A DNA stretch of 64,000 nt, taken from assembly GCF_030408375.1 (NCBI RefSeq), contig NZ_CP046530.1:1612001-1676000 (forward strand). The letters run 5' to 3'. Both the position numbers and the translations under genes were made by a program. The notes under the pieces are model-generated. The model was given only the letters and a program-made list of their open reading frames with translations. It was not told the origin of the DNA and did no database searches. This DNA is from Corynebacterium afermentans subsp. lipophilum (lineage in GTDB: Bacteria > Actinomycetota > Actinomycetes > Mycobacteriales > Mycobacteriaceae). Shown piece after piece: positions 50,649 to 58,492 of the stretch (the first letter of the stretch is position 1; the number at the start of each line of letters is the position of its first letter).

Positions 50649-51647
50649 GTGACTGCAGCGAAGCAATGGGTCCTGGCCTCCCGCCCGGAGGGCGCACCGA
50701 CAAGCGAGAACTTCCGGCTCGAGGAGGTGGAGCTGCCGGAGCTTTCCGACGGCCAGATCCTCGTCGAGAACACCTTCTCCAGCGTCGACCCCTACATGCG
50801 CGGGCGGATGAACGACGTGGAGTCCTACATCGAGCCGTTCCAGATCGATGAACCGCTCAACGGCACCGCGATCGGCACAGTCACGGAGTCCCGCTCCAGC
50901 AAGTTCAAAGCGGGCGACACGGTCCGGCACTTCGCCGGGTGGCGCACACACGCCGTCCTGAACGAGGACGAGGTCGAGCAGATCGATACCACCATCGCCC
51001 CCGCAGAGGCGTACCTGGGCATCCTCGGCCTGACGGGGCTTACCGCCTACGTCGGGTTGACCGCTGTTGGCGAGATGAAAGAGGGCGACGTCGTGTTTAT
51101 CTCGGGCGCGGCAGGTGCTGTGGGCTCGGCCGCAGGACAGATTGCGAAGCACCTCGGCGCGGCGAAGGTGATCGGGTCCGCAGGCTCCGCGGAGAAAATC
51201 GAATACCTCAAAAGCATCGGCTTCGACGAGGCGTTCAACTACAAGGACGGCGACGTGAGCGGCCAGCTCGCCAAGGCGGCGCCGGCGGGCATCGACGTTT
51301 ACTTCGACAACGTCGGCGGGGACCACCTCGAGGCTGCGATCCAGAACGCGAACACGTTCGGCCGCATCGCCATGTGCGGGGCCATTGCACAATACAACGA
51401 CACGGAACCGGCGCCGGGGCCGCGAAATCTGGGCCTTTCCATCGGCAAGTGCCTCACGCTGCGCGGGTTCGTAGTGGGCCAGTACTCCCACCTTGCCAAG
51501 GAGTTCCAGGAGAAGATCGCCCCGCTGGTTGTCGATGGCTCGATCACGTTCGAGACCACGGTGCGCGAGGGCATCGACAACATGCCGGCCGCATTCCTCG
51601 AGCTGTTCGAGGGCGGCAACACCGGCAAGATGATCGTCAAGTTTTAG
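50649..51647 (+). CDS. NADP-dependent oxidoreductase of the MDR family
   Basis: A 332-residue medium-chain reductase without zinc ligands. It has DPYMRGRMND near the N-terminus (leukotriene-B4-dehydrogenase/ene-reductase branch), GLTGLTAYVGL and the Rossmann SGAAGAVGSAAGQIAKHLGA, with IDVYFDNVGGDHLEAA later. It probably reduces quinones or enones with NADPH. GTG 50649 is preceded by AAGGAGCACAGC. It is followed 9 bases later by the decayed DJ-1 gene. Confidence 0.93.
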   Translation: MTAAKQWVLASRPEGAPTSENFRLEEVELPELSDGQILVENTFSSVDPYMRGRMNDVESYIEPFQIDEPLNGTAIGTVTESRSSKFKAGDTVRHFAGWRTHAVLNEDEVEQIDTTIAPAEAYLGILGLTGLTAYVGLTAVGEMKEGDVVFISGAAGAVGSAAGQIAKHLGAAKVIGSAGSAEKIEYLKSIGFDEAFNYKDGDVSGQLAKAAPAGIDVYFDNVGGDHLEAAIQNANTFGRIAMCGAIAQYNDTEPAPGPRNLGLSIGKCLTLRGFVVGQYSHLAKEFQEKIAPLVVDGSITFETTVREGIDNMPAAFLELFEGGNTGKMIVKF

Positions 51648-51656
51648 GAGGACACA

Positions 51657-51953
51657 ATGACCAAGGTTCTTATGGTCGTTACGGCAGCTAAACACTGGAC
51701 GCTTAACGACGGCACACCCGCCCCCACCGGCTTCTGGGCCGAAGAACTGGTCACGCCCTAGAGCACGCCGGTGGGCTCGCCGACAAGGCGCCGTGGCTGC
51801 TCGAGGACCGGCTCGTCGCCCTCGGCGCGTGAGTACGAGAAGGCGCCGGAGCCGTGGGCGTCCTACGTCACTGTCGACGGCAACCTGTACACCGGGCAGA
51901 ACCCGACTTCGTCGCGTGAGCTCGCGCAGCGCCTGGTCAAGGATCTCGGCTAA
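51657..51953 (+). pseudogene. DJ-1/PfpI family protein remnant
   Basis: The 5' end (51657-51761) reads MTKVLMVVTAAKHWTLNDGT then PAPTGFWAEELVTP and stops; just after it, in another frame, come GGLADKAPWLLEDRLVALGA with a stop and then YEKAPEPWASYVTVDGNLYT and GQNPTSSRELAQRLV. The middle, including the nucleophile Cys, is missing. These pieces match the start and end of a type 1 glutamine amidotransferase-like (DJ-1/PfpI) protein. It is broken by a large internal deletion and at least one frame change. A GCTTAACGACG word lies at 51701-51711. Confidence 0.85.
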
Positions 51954-51959
51954 GCCTCA

Positions 51960-52883
51960 CTAAGACCCCGTTTGGACCTGGCCGGCGACAACCCTCGCCA
52001 CCGCCAGGTCCTCCCATGGCATCCCGACGGTCTTAAACACCACCCGCCGCGCCGGATCCAGCGCCACCTCCCCGCGCACAACCTCAGCCATCGTCACCAC
52101 ATCATCCCACGCAAGCGCCCCCTTCTCCACCGCGATCGCCACATCACCGGCCTCCCGCCGCGCAGCCCCCACATCCTCCACAATCACCTGCGCGCCCCGC
52201 AGCACATCCTCATGCAACTCCCGCGTGTCCACCGTGTGCGCCCCCACAGCAAGCACGGTCGCATCAGGTCGCAATTGCCTATCGACGACCACAGGTTCCC
52301 CCGCAGAAGTCGCCACCACAACCAACCCGGCCCGCCCCAACACCTCATCGGCCTCGGCACTGCCCGACTCCACCCACGGGTGCGGCAGATCCGCCGGCTT
52401 GCTTCTCGACACAAACGTCACCGACACCTCCCGCACCCCCTCCAGCACGTCCACCACCGTGCGCGCATGCGCCCGCCCCTGCACACCCGCACCAACGATG
52501 ACGCACTCCAACGGCTCACTCGACGCCCGCAACCGGTCCAGCGCCCCCGCCACCGCAACCGCCGGCGTACGAATCTCCGTAAGCGCCGCAGCATCCATCA
52601 CGACCTCCGGCGTGAGCGTCTCACCTCCCATGAGCAGGTAGGAGCCCTGCACCAGCGGCACATCGACAACTGACCCCGCCGGCTGAATCCCCAGCACCTT
52701 CACCCCGACCGCACCATCGAGCGCCGACGGCAGCAGATGCATCTCCCCGTGCGGCAGCGCCACCTTCTGCCGGTGCGGGTCCGTGGCGGGATCGAACCTG
52801 CCCGTCAGCACCTCCCGCAACGCATCGACGGCATCGCGTGGTGTGACCGCAGACAGAACCTCGTCATAACCCAAATTGCGCAT
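51960..52883 (-). CDS. Ornithine cyclodeaminase/mu-crystallin family protein
   Basis: A 307-residue protein with the Rossmann motif VIVGAGVQGRAHARTVVDVL, LVVVATSAGEPVV and VGAHTVDTRELHED. The family includes ornithine cyclodeaminase, alanine dehydrogenase-like and ketimine reductases. It starts ATG 52883 (MRNLGYDEVL); 52895 is possible. It stands alone; the substrate is unknown. A GCCTATCGACG word (52277-52287), with AGG and TTG codons on the coding strand, overlaps the segment that is duplicated at 50.5 kb. Confidence 0.85.
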   Translation of the reverse strand: MRNLGYDEVLSAVTPRDAVDALREVLTGRFDPATDPHRQKVALPHGEMHLLPSALDGAVGVKVLGIQPAGSVVDVPLVQGSYLLMGGETLTPEVVMDAAALTEIRTPAVAVAGALDRLRASSEPLECVIVGAGVQGRAHARTVVDVLEGVREVSVTFVSRSKPADLPHPWVESGSAEADEVLGRAGLVVVATSAGEPVVVDRQLRPDATVLAVGAHTVDTRELHEDVLRGAQVIVEDVGAARREAGDVAIAVEKGALAWDDVVTMAEVVRGEVALDPARRVVFKTVGMPWEDLAVARVVAGQVQTGS

Positions 52884-52901
52884 GCGGCCGAGCATATAAA
52901 A

Positions 52902-52933
52902 AGTGGACGCGGCGCAACGCAGCCGCATCCACT
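52902..52933 (-). terminator. Hairpin with T-run on the minus strand
   Basis: AGTGGATGCGGC, loop TGCGTTGC, GCCGCGTCCACT then TTTTTATA on the minus strand. One mismatch. It is placed to end a transcript coming from the small frame at 52950-53072, not from the cyclodeaminase gene, which starts downstream of it. Confidence 0.8.
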
Positions 52934-52949
52934 CGTATGGGAGCCAGGT

Positions 52950-53072
52950 TTACGGGAGCATGTCGAGGAACTGCTCGAAGTACTCCTGCAAGTTAATGCT
53001 CATGCAATCGAGCAACGCGGCAATCAGACCGACCGCACCCAGCGCACCGAGCAGGGACAGCAGGATGCCCCG
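52950..53072 (-). pseudogene. Small hydrophobic frame lacking a normal start
   Basis: The minus strand reads GILLSLLGALGAVGLIAALL, then DCMSINLQEYFEQFLDMLP and a stop. This has the look of a small secreted or membrane peptide, and a good terminator follows. The frame is closed by TAG two codons before GIL, and the GGAG upstream is followed by no ATG, GTG or TTG. A small change (such as ATG to TAG) may have removed the start. The rest of the 52884-53229 gap shows no other gene. Confidence 0.35.
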
Positions 53073-53229
53073 CTACGTAACTCCTACGATATTCTTTCAA
53101 ACATCAACCCTAGGGGCACTCGTTGATACAAGGAGTTCGCACAGAAAACTAACCGGCACTTCCCCCACCCGTTGGAGTCAGCCTTAAACGACTAATAGCA
53201 ACACAAATGAGTGCGATAAAGTAGCTAGC

Positions 53230-54177
53230 ATGACAGGAAGCTTCCTCGGCCATACTAGATTCAGTCTCTACGAACCATCTTCACCGTCGTGGAGATTGTC
53301 ACGAAATGCGGGAAGAGAAAATCCCGAGGAATATTTTTCCCGGCTATACGCGGCTAGCAGGATGGATGACCGAGTAACCATATTTTTCGATCACACACTT
53401 CCGCTACTCGAAGAGTCACGCCGAGATTTCGACCTGCATCACGTTGTTAGTTATTCCGCCGAACTTCCAGACAGATATAAGCACCACCTTACAACGGCGG
53501 CGACCACCTACGACTGGCTGCATCTTGACCGCAGAGACGCGCATAATCGAAAGGGGAAGGAGCTCAACGCTTGGGCTCGTGACAAGTTCGCCAAGGGGAC
53601 AGTTTATGCTGAGTACCGTCTAGATGATGATGACCTCCTAGCTTCGACATACTTTCAGTCACTCTCCTCCTATCTTGATCATCGATTCGTTGGATTCTAC
53701 GTTTCCCACGGATATGGGGTACAAGCATATTTCGACAATGGGGTCTTCAAAGATCCGCGGATCGAACATCGCCCAAAAATAGCTATCGGCCTAGCTAGGA
53801 TCTGCCAGCTTACTGAGGCGGGAGAAGTCATCGGCCCCCGAAGGGTAGCTCACACCCAGATCGATAGACACTCTCCGGTTATCGTAGACAGCAAGAGCAT
53901 CCAGTTCCTGCACTCTATACACCTCAGCCAGGATTCTGGAGTGGCAAAACCTGACGACGACCTCGGCAAGCGCTTTCGAAATTATTTAAATCAGCCCTCA
54001 GTCAATCAATTGGCGGACCTCCACAAACTATTCTCGGGCGTTCGTTTCAAGGATTCCATTGACGACAAAACTAGGATTCGAGCCCTAATTGACACACACG
54101 CGAATATCCCATCGATCGCCGCGGCCATAAAGTCCCTGCGAAATCGATTCAAAAGCCTTCCACGTTATCTGAGATGA
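53230..54177 (+). CDS. Glycosyltransferase (putative rhamnosyltransferase family)
   Basis: A 315-residue cytoplasmic protein with HTRFSLYEPSSPSW near the start, RVTIFFDHTLPLLEESR and the acidic nucleotide-sugar motif YRLDDDDLL near residue 130. These follow the pattern of the putative rhamnosyltransferase family (PF11316 type) that builds surface polysaccharides. Base composition is more AT-rich than the genes to its left, and rare codons are common. It starts ATG 53230. It is the first gene of the glycan island. Confidence 0.7.
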   Translation: MTGSFLGHTRFSLYEPSSPSWRLSRNAGRENPEEYFSRLYAASRMDDRVTIFFDHTLPLLEESRRDFDLHHVVSYSAELPDRYKHHLTTAATTYDWLHLDRRDAHNRKGKELNAWARDKFAKGTVYAEYRLDDDDLLASTYFQSLSSYLDHRFVGFYVSHGYGVQAYFDNGVFKDPRIEHRPKIAIGLARICQLTEAGEVIGPRRVAHTQIDRHSPVIVDSKSIQFLHSIHLSQDSGVAKPDDDLGKRFRNYLNQPSVNQLADLHKLFSGVRFKDSIDDKTRIRALIDTHANIPSIAAAIKSLRNRFKSLPRYLR

Positions 54178-54380
54178 TTGGTCGACAGAGTGAAAGCAAT
54201 AAACACCCACGAAGACGTGGCAACGTCAGCACACGAAAGGCAACGGAGCGATTAAGGTTAAACACAAAATAATTGCCAAGTAGCACCCACTCAACTCCGA
54301 TCCTCCTTGGCGGGCATAATCAGTGCGTGATAGCACCGTCTAGCGCCGAGAAGCACGAAGCCCAATCAGCATGATGCCCA

Positions 54381-55775
54381 ATGCGAAAACCTAATTCGTC
54401 CCTATTTCTCACGCAGAATAGGGCCGCCGATGTCAACTTCGATTACTACGGATCAAGGAAGTCCATGGAAAACTTCACCCCCGCGCCCCCTATCCCGACC
54501 CCAGACACGCTTCCACAGTTAAGGGCTCTTGGCCACAAAGTCGGTTACTTTCAGCGATGCCTAACAGATCACGATATTGAAATTGTCACTCGCATAAAGG
54601 ACACCAACAAGACGAACCCGTTATGGGGCGCGCGACTCAACAGTGAGATCGTTACATTTCGTTCTGTCATGTCCTCAGATGCCGGATATGGGACTTTTCG
54701 CGCAGTAGGAGACAAAGCTTGGACAAAAACGAGGCTTCGAGACGCTGGCATTAACACCCCAATGGGCACGCTGGTCAATAAAGAACGACTCCATGAGAGC
54801 TTTGAAGCCGCCGCACAAGTTGGGCTTCCGTGCGTCGTAAAACCTAAAGCCGGGTCACACGGCAAGGGAGTTACCCTAAACGTGAACACCTTCCACGATT
54901 TTAAGCGCGCAGTCGATCAATTGGATCGCGAAGTAATTGTAGAGAAGGAAATCACTGGGCAAGACTATCGTGTTGTCACCATTGGAGGGAAAGTGGTCGC
55001 CGGCACCCTCAGAAAACCAGCGAACGTCGTCGGCGACGGAAAACGCACGGTCACCCAGCTCGTCGAGGAGAAAAACCAACAACGTGCGGCAAACCCCTCA
55101 CTGTGCAGAAATTTAATAAACATTGACGACGAATCGACTGCCTTGCTTCGGGAACAAGGTTTACTAGCGTCAGACACACCCGAACGTGGCCAGGCTATCA
55201 GGCTGAAGCGGGTTGCCAACATAGGATCCGGCGGGGACAGTATAGACGTTACGGACCTAATCCACCCCGGATTTGCAGACATTTGCGCGAGGATACCAGC
55301 GCTTTTCAACTCTCCGGAAATTCTTGGCATCGACATTCTTGCCTCCGATATCTCTCTACCACCCGATAATCAGGATTGGGTTGTGCTCGAGTTGAATGCA
55401 AATCCGGATATCGATATCCACAGGTGGCCTCACAAAGGGACCAGACGCGACATAGGATCACTGCTGGTTAGGCACTATTTTCCGCATGCCGAGAAGGCGA
55501 CGCCCAAGTCGGTTGAATTGACCTTCAAACGGTCTAAGAACGATGAGAAGTTCAGAAGTTCACTGCGGTCGCGCGCTATTGAATTCGGTGTTTGGGGCAC
55601 CGGTTTCGTTACTAACGAGGAATATTTCCTGCGTCTCGAAGGTACTACAGCTGCACTAGACCGGTTAACCAATTGGATTCTAGCCAATGGCTCGACCGCA
55701 CGCTTGACAGCCACCGCCCCATCGCCGGAATCTGATCCGGTAAAGCATCTGACAATCCGGCCACTCGAAATGTAG
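54381..55775 (+). CDS. CphA/GshF-like ATP-grasp ligase with C-terminal acylphosphatase-like domain
   Basis: A 464-residue protein. An ATP-grasp domain (about 110-370) contains GDKAWTKTRLRDAGINTP, VVKPKAGSHGKGVTL, KEITGQDYRVVTIGGKVVAG, VVGDGKRTVTQLVEEKN and the metal-binding ELNANPDIDIHRW; the pattern is that of cyanophycin synthetase and GshF-type ligases, which join an amino acid to a carboxylate. The Mur-ligase half of CphA is missing. Residues 390-450 resemble an acylphosphatase fold (RAIEFGVWGTGFV, LEGTTAALDRLTNWIL). It may make a peptide or amide on a surface polymer. ATG 54381; the 203-base gap before it shows no gene. Confidence 0.75.
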   Translation: MRKPNSSLFLTQNRAADVNFDYYGSRKSMENFTPAPPIPTPDTLPQLRALGHKVGYFQRCLTDHDIEIVTRIKDTNKTNPLWGARLNSEIVTFRSVMSSDAGYGTFRAVGDKAWTKTRLRDAGINTPMGTLVNKERLHESFEAAAQVGLPCVVKPKAGSHGKGVTLNVNTFHDFKRAVDQLDREVIVEKEITGQDYRVVTIGGKVVAGTLRKPANVVGDGKRTVTQLVEEKNQQRAANPSLCRNLINIDDESTALLREQGLLASDTPERGQAIRLKRVANIGSGGDSIDVTDLIHPGFADICARIPALFNSPEILGIDILASDISLPPDNQDWVVLELNANPDIDIHRWPHKGTRRDIGSLLVRHYFPHAEKATPKSVELTFKRSKNDEKFRSSLRSRAIEFGVWGTGFVTNEEYFLRLEGTTAALDRLTNWILANGSTARLTATAPSPESDPVKHLTIRPLEM

Positions 55776-55907
55776 CCCGGGGAACAAACAGAAATACCAG
55801 CCCGCTAGCCTGTTCAATACCCCGGCATCAATTCCGTTCGTTCTTGGGTCCCAACGTCCCATAGCGGCTTAATGACTACCAGCGAGTTTCCCTCCCTCAG
55901 AGTTGTT

Positions 55908-57308
55908 TCACAATCCTTTCAAATTCGCAGGATTTATTGGAAGTTCCAGTAGGCGCGGGTCGACCAGAGTTATAAGCCTCAGGAAGACGGATAAATCATA
56001 CTGGTCTAACTTTGACACCGAAATTAACGGTTCGATAATGCTACGAGAATTAAATGGATTCAGCGGTTCACCGTAGAAATCTTTTTCGACCGTGTTAGGG
56101 CCATGCCAAGTCCCCATTCTGATATTCCAATAATATTCATCAAATGGGTCGAGAAGCTCGGTGTTGCCTCCGGTTTCGTCGATCATTCGCTGGAAATACG
56201 CGGTGACTTCTCCCATATACCGCTGATGACCGTAATTGCGGACCTGATCCTTCGCTCTCTTAGACAGCTTCCGAAAATAGACAAAAGCCATCTGCTCAGC
56301 AGTCCGCGGTTCTTCCGCGCCAGCATTCCAATCTAACTTGCGGAAATTGCTTTGCCCGATCTCTAGGATGTTCGCAGTAAAGACTGCTGCTTCAGGGTTT
56401 CCGATAGCCGCGCGCAGGGGACCTACCGCGGACCAGTGGTGATCCCAGTAATGGCTATTCGACAGTGCCTCCCTGAGATCTTTGTTTGGTTTCGCAGTAG
56501 GAAGCTCCCTATGCGTAAAATCGAACTGTCTAGCTAGCATTTTAGCAATTTCGCGGTCGACGAGTGTTCCCGCATTCTGCCCGTAAGTGAAAGCCGTGAA
56601 ATCGACCCCTGCATTCAACGCAACGGCGAGTAGCACGCGCGAATCCAAACCCGCTGTCACCGCCATCCAACTAATCCGATCTCGAGCTAAGACGGAAATA
56701 GATCGCGTCGAGAGGGTCAGTACTTGATGGGCGGCCTTCTCAACAGATCGAGGTTCAATCGCTTGCCGCGGCCAAAAACGCTCGAGTGCTCCTGTCTCGA
56801 AGTCAAGTACGAAATTTGGTAAGAGAATCCTAATACCCTTGTACGGGGTAAAGTTTGCCGGAAATGAGCTCGCGAACGGCAGTGTGTCGGCCTTGCCCTC
56901 CGAATCCGCGAGCAATTTCGCATGCGAGGCGATCGCCCCTCCGCCTTCAGAGAAGAAAACCGGACGCATAGCCGTCGCATCGGTGACTACTCGCAGCACG
57001 CCCCCCTCCCGATAAATGACCACGAACCTGCCGACCAGGGCGTCCAATGCATTAAAAAAACCCTTGGACGAACTTGCAGACAGCTCCCTTAGGAGGCGAG
57101 GAGCTACGTCACTTGGGTCGCCGTTGAGCGACCTGCAAGTGCCGATCACAATCACAGCGTTTTTGGAATGAGCGTCATGTGCAGATCTAATCTCATTAAG
57201 TGGATCAACAAAGAGACCAGGAAGTAAGGTCGACTCGACAAACCCAGCAGGGCGGGATGAGGGATTCCCTCCAAGAACAAAGCCCCTCGGATAATTTTCT
57301 TCTGCCAT
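55908..57308 (-). CDS. Asparagine-synthetase-like protein without the usual N-terminal Cys
   Basis: A 466-residue protein. The C-terminal half has the adenylating domain: WMAVTAGLDSRVLLAVALNA carries the PP-loop, normally SGGLDSS, and FTYGQNAGTLVDREIAKMLA follows. The N-terminal half has the AsnB fold strands (RFVVIYREGGVLRVVTDATA, PVFFSEGGG) but starts MAEENYPRG, with no Cys2, so it probably cannot use glutamine as nitrogen donor. It may instead form amide bonds, like lasso-peptide cyclases or beta-lactam synthetases. ATG 57308 is preceded by GGAAGG. It is convergent with the ATP-grasp gene. Confidence 0.8.
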   Translation of the reverse strand: MAEENYPRGFVLGGNPSSRPAGFVESTLLPGLFVDPLNEIRSAHDAHSKNAVIVIGTCRSLNGDPSDVAPRLLRELSASSSKGFFNALDALVGRFVVIYREGGVLRVVTDATAMRPVFFSEGGGAIASHAKLLADSEGKADTLPFASSFPANFTPYKGIRILLPNFVLDFETGALERFWPRQAIEPRSVEKAAHQVLTLSTRSISVLARDRISWMAVTAGLDSRVLLAVALNAGVDFTAFTYGQNAGTLVDREIAKMLARQFDFTHRELPTAKPNKDLREALSNSHYWDHHWSAVGPLRAAIGNPEAAVFTANILEIGQSNFRKLDWNAGAEEPRTAEQMAFVYFRKLSKRAKDQVRNYGHQRYMGEVTAYFQRMIDETGGNTELLDPFDEYYWNIRMGTWHGPNTVEKDFYGEPLNPFNSRSIIEPLISVSKLDQYDLSVFLRLITLVDPRLLELPINPANLKGL

Positions 57309-57436
57309 AGTTAAAAACCTTCCTTGAAAACCGGTCAATCTGAAAACGATACACGCGAGACAGGGAAGCGCCGCTGTACCGAAATGTTGCTAAATGGAAG
57401 CACGCACCGCTAAGTCGTCCGAAAGAAGGAGGGTTA

Positions 57437-57511
57437 ATGGGAAGGGTTAGACCGCTTCTACACGAACACTGCTTTTATCGGCGGACTAGGATGAAGGATC
57501 ATGTTTACTAG
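57437..57511 (+). other. 24-codon frame with a strong ribosome-binding site
   Basis: AGGAGGGTTA precedes ATG 57437, opening MGRVRPLLHEHCFYRRTRMK and four more residues before TAG. It lies on the opposite strand in the 249-base gap between the asparagine-synthetase-like and esterase-like genes. It may be chance; I see nothing else in this gap. Confidence 0.2.
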
Positions 57512-57557
57512 CGGTATACAAAAATCGCCTACCCGCAGTTATAACGGCGCCAGCTAG

Positions 57558-58419
57558 CTACGTTAGCGTTGCATCAAACCGATCAAGCGTCCTATTAATT
57601 CGAATACGCGTTTCTTTCCTGCTCAGAGCCCGGTGTCCACCCTCGGGATCCCAGTACCCCTCGAAAGTTACGGAATTCTTGCCCGGAACAAGTCCATTCA
57701 TGGCACGTATAAAAGGGATGAATTGAAGATCAAAGTCTCTGCTTGAATTCACATTCGTAACAATTTCAAGGGGGGGGAACATACCCCTGTTTGCGGAACA
57801 TCTCCACACATTTAAGACGCCAAGGAGTATCTACCAGGGTCTGGGTACCTTTAGGGTCATCCTGAAAAATATTCTGGTATAGCCTTGCCTGGTGACCCGG
57901 CCAATATTTGGTAATATCTGTTTGGGGATTGTTGGCGAGGCAACGACTGCCCCTATCTAGGGCCGCAGTCATAATGGCTTGATGACCGCCGGCGGAACTT
58001 CCGTAGTGGAGTGTGCGGTCCGCAGTTGGAAGTAACAGAGCCTTCCTCAACTCGTTTAGTATATCGACATACACTTCGATCCCCCAGCGCTCCTTAGACA
58101 GTTGTCCCCAGCCAATCGACATATCGGGAAACTCGAGGATCGTGGGATCCGCGAAATGCACACGGGTCGCGTTAAAATCATCAACCCAGGATGACCGCTG
58201 GAAAACTAAGCCCGATTTCGATCGCTCGCGGTCAACCGCCCCATTATACATAACGAGCAGGCGGGAATTGTATCTCTTGCTGACGCGGATGAGCACCGGA
58301 AACCAAACCCCCTCCGACTCGATTAATAGTTTTCGGTCAGCCCCAAACCCTATTTCCGCGCCAAGGGGAGTGCTAGCTATATCGGCTAGATTGATATGTA
58401 AAAAGTCATCAAATACCAT
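57558..58419 (-). pseudogene. Esterase-like (alpha/beta hydrolase) gene with a G8-tract frameshift
   Basis: The first part (58419-57766) encodes about 217 residues with YNGAVDRERSKSG, DPTILEFPDMSIGWGQ and the nucleophile elbow HYGSSAGGHQAIM. It stops after QGYVPPP at a run of eight G (C on the coding strand) near 57769-57776. In the next frame the rest continues LEIVTNVNSSRDFDLQFIPF to a C-terminal GGHRALSR (a possible catalytic His). With seven C the frame would be whole, at about 286 residues. It could be a phase-variable gene, a real pseudogene or a sequencing error. The family looks like the accessory-Sec Asp2/acyl-hydrolase group. Confidence 0.8.
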
Positions 58420-58492
58420 CGAATTCCTTATCCATTTTGTGCTTTACGTCATCAAAGTGTCGGTTAGACACAATATACGTTCGCGGATTGGC

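Noticed and set aside
57437..57511. 24-codon leader-peptide-like frame before the esterase gene
   Set aside because: Good RBS but wrong strand for a leader, no attenuator hairpins and no similarity; kept only as a low-confidence entry.
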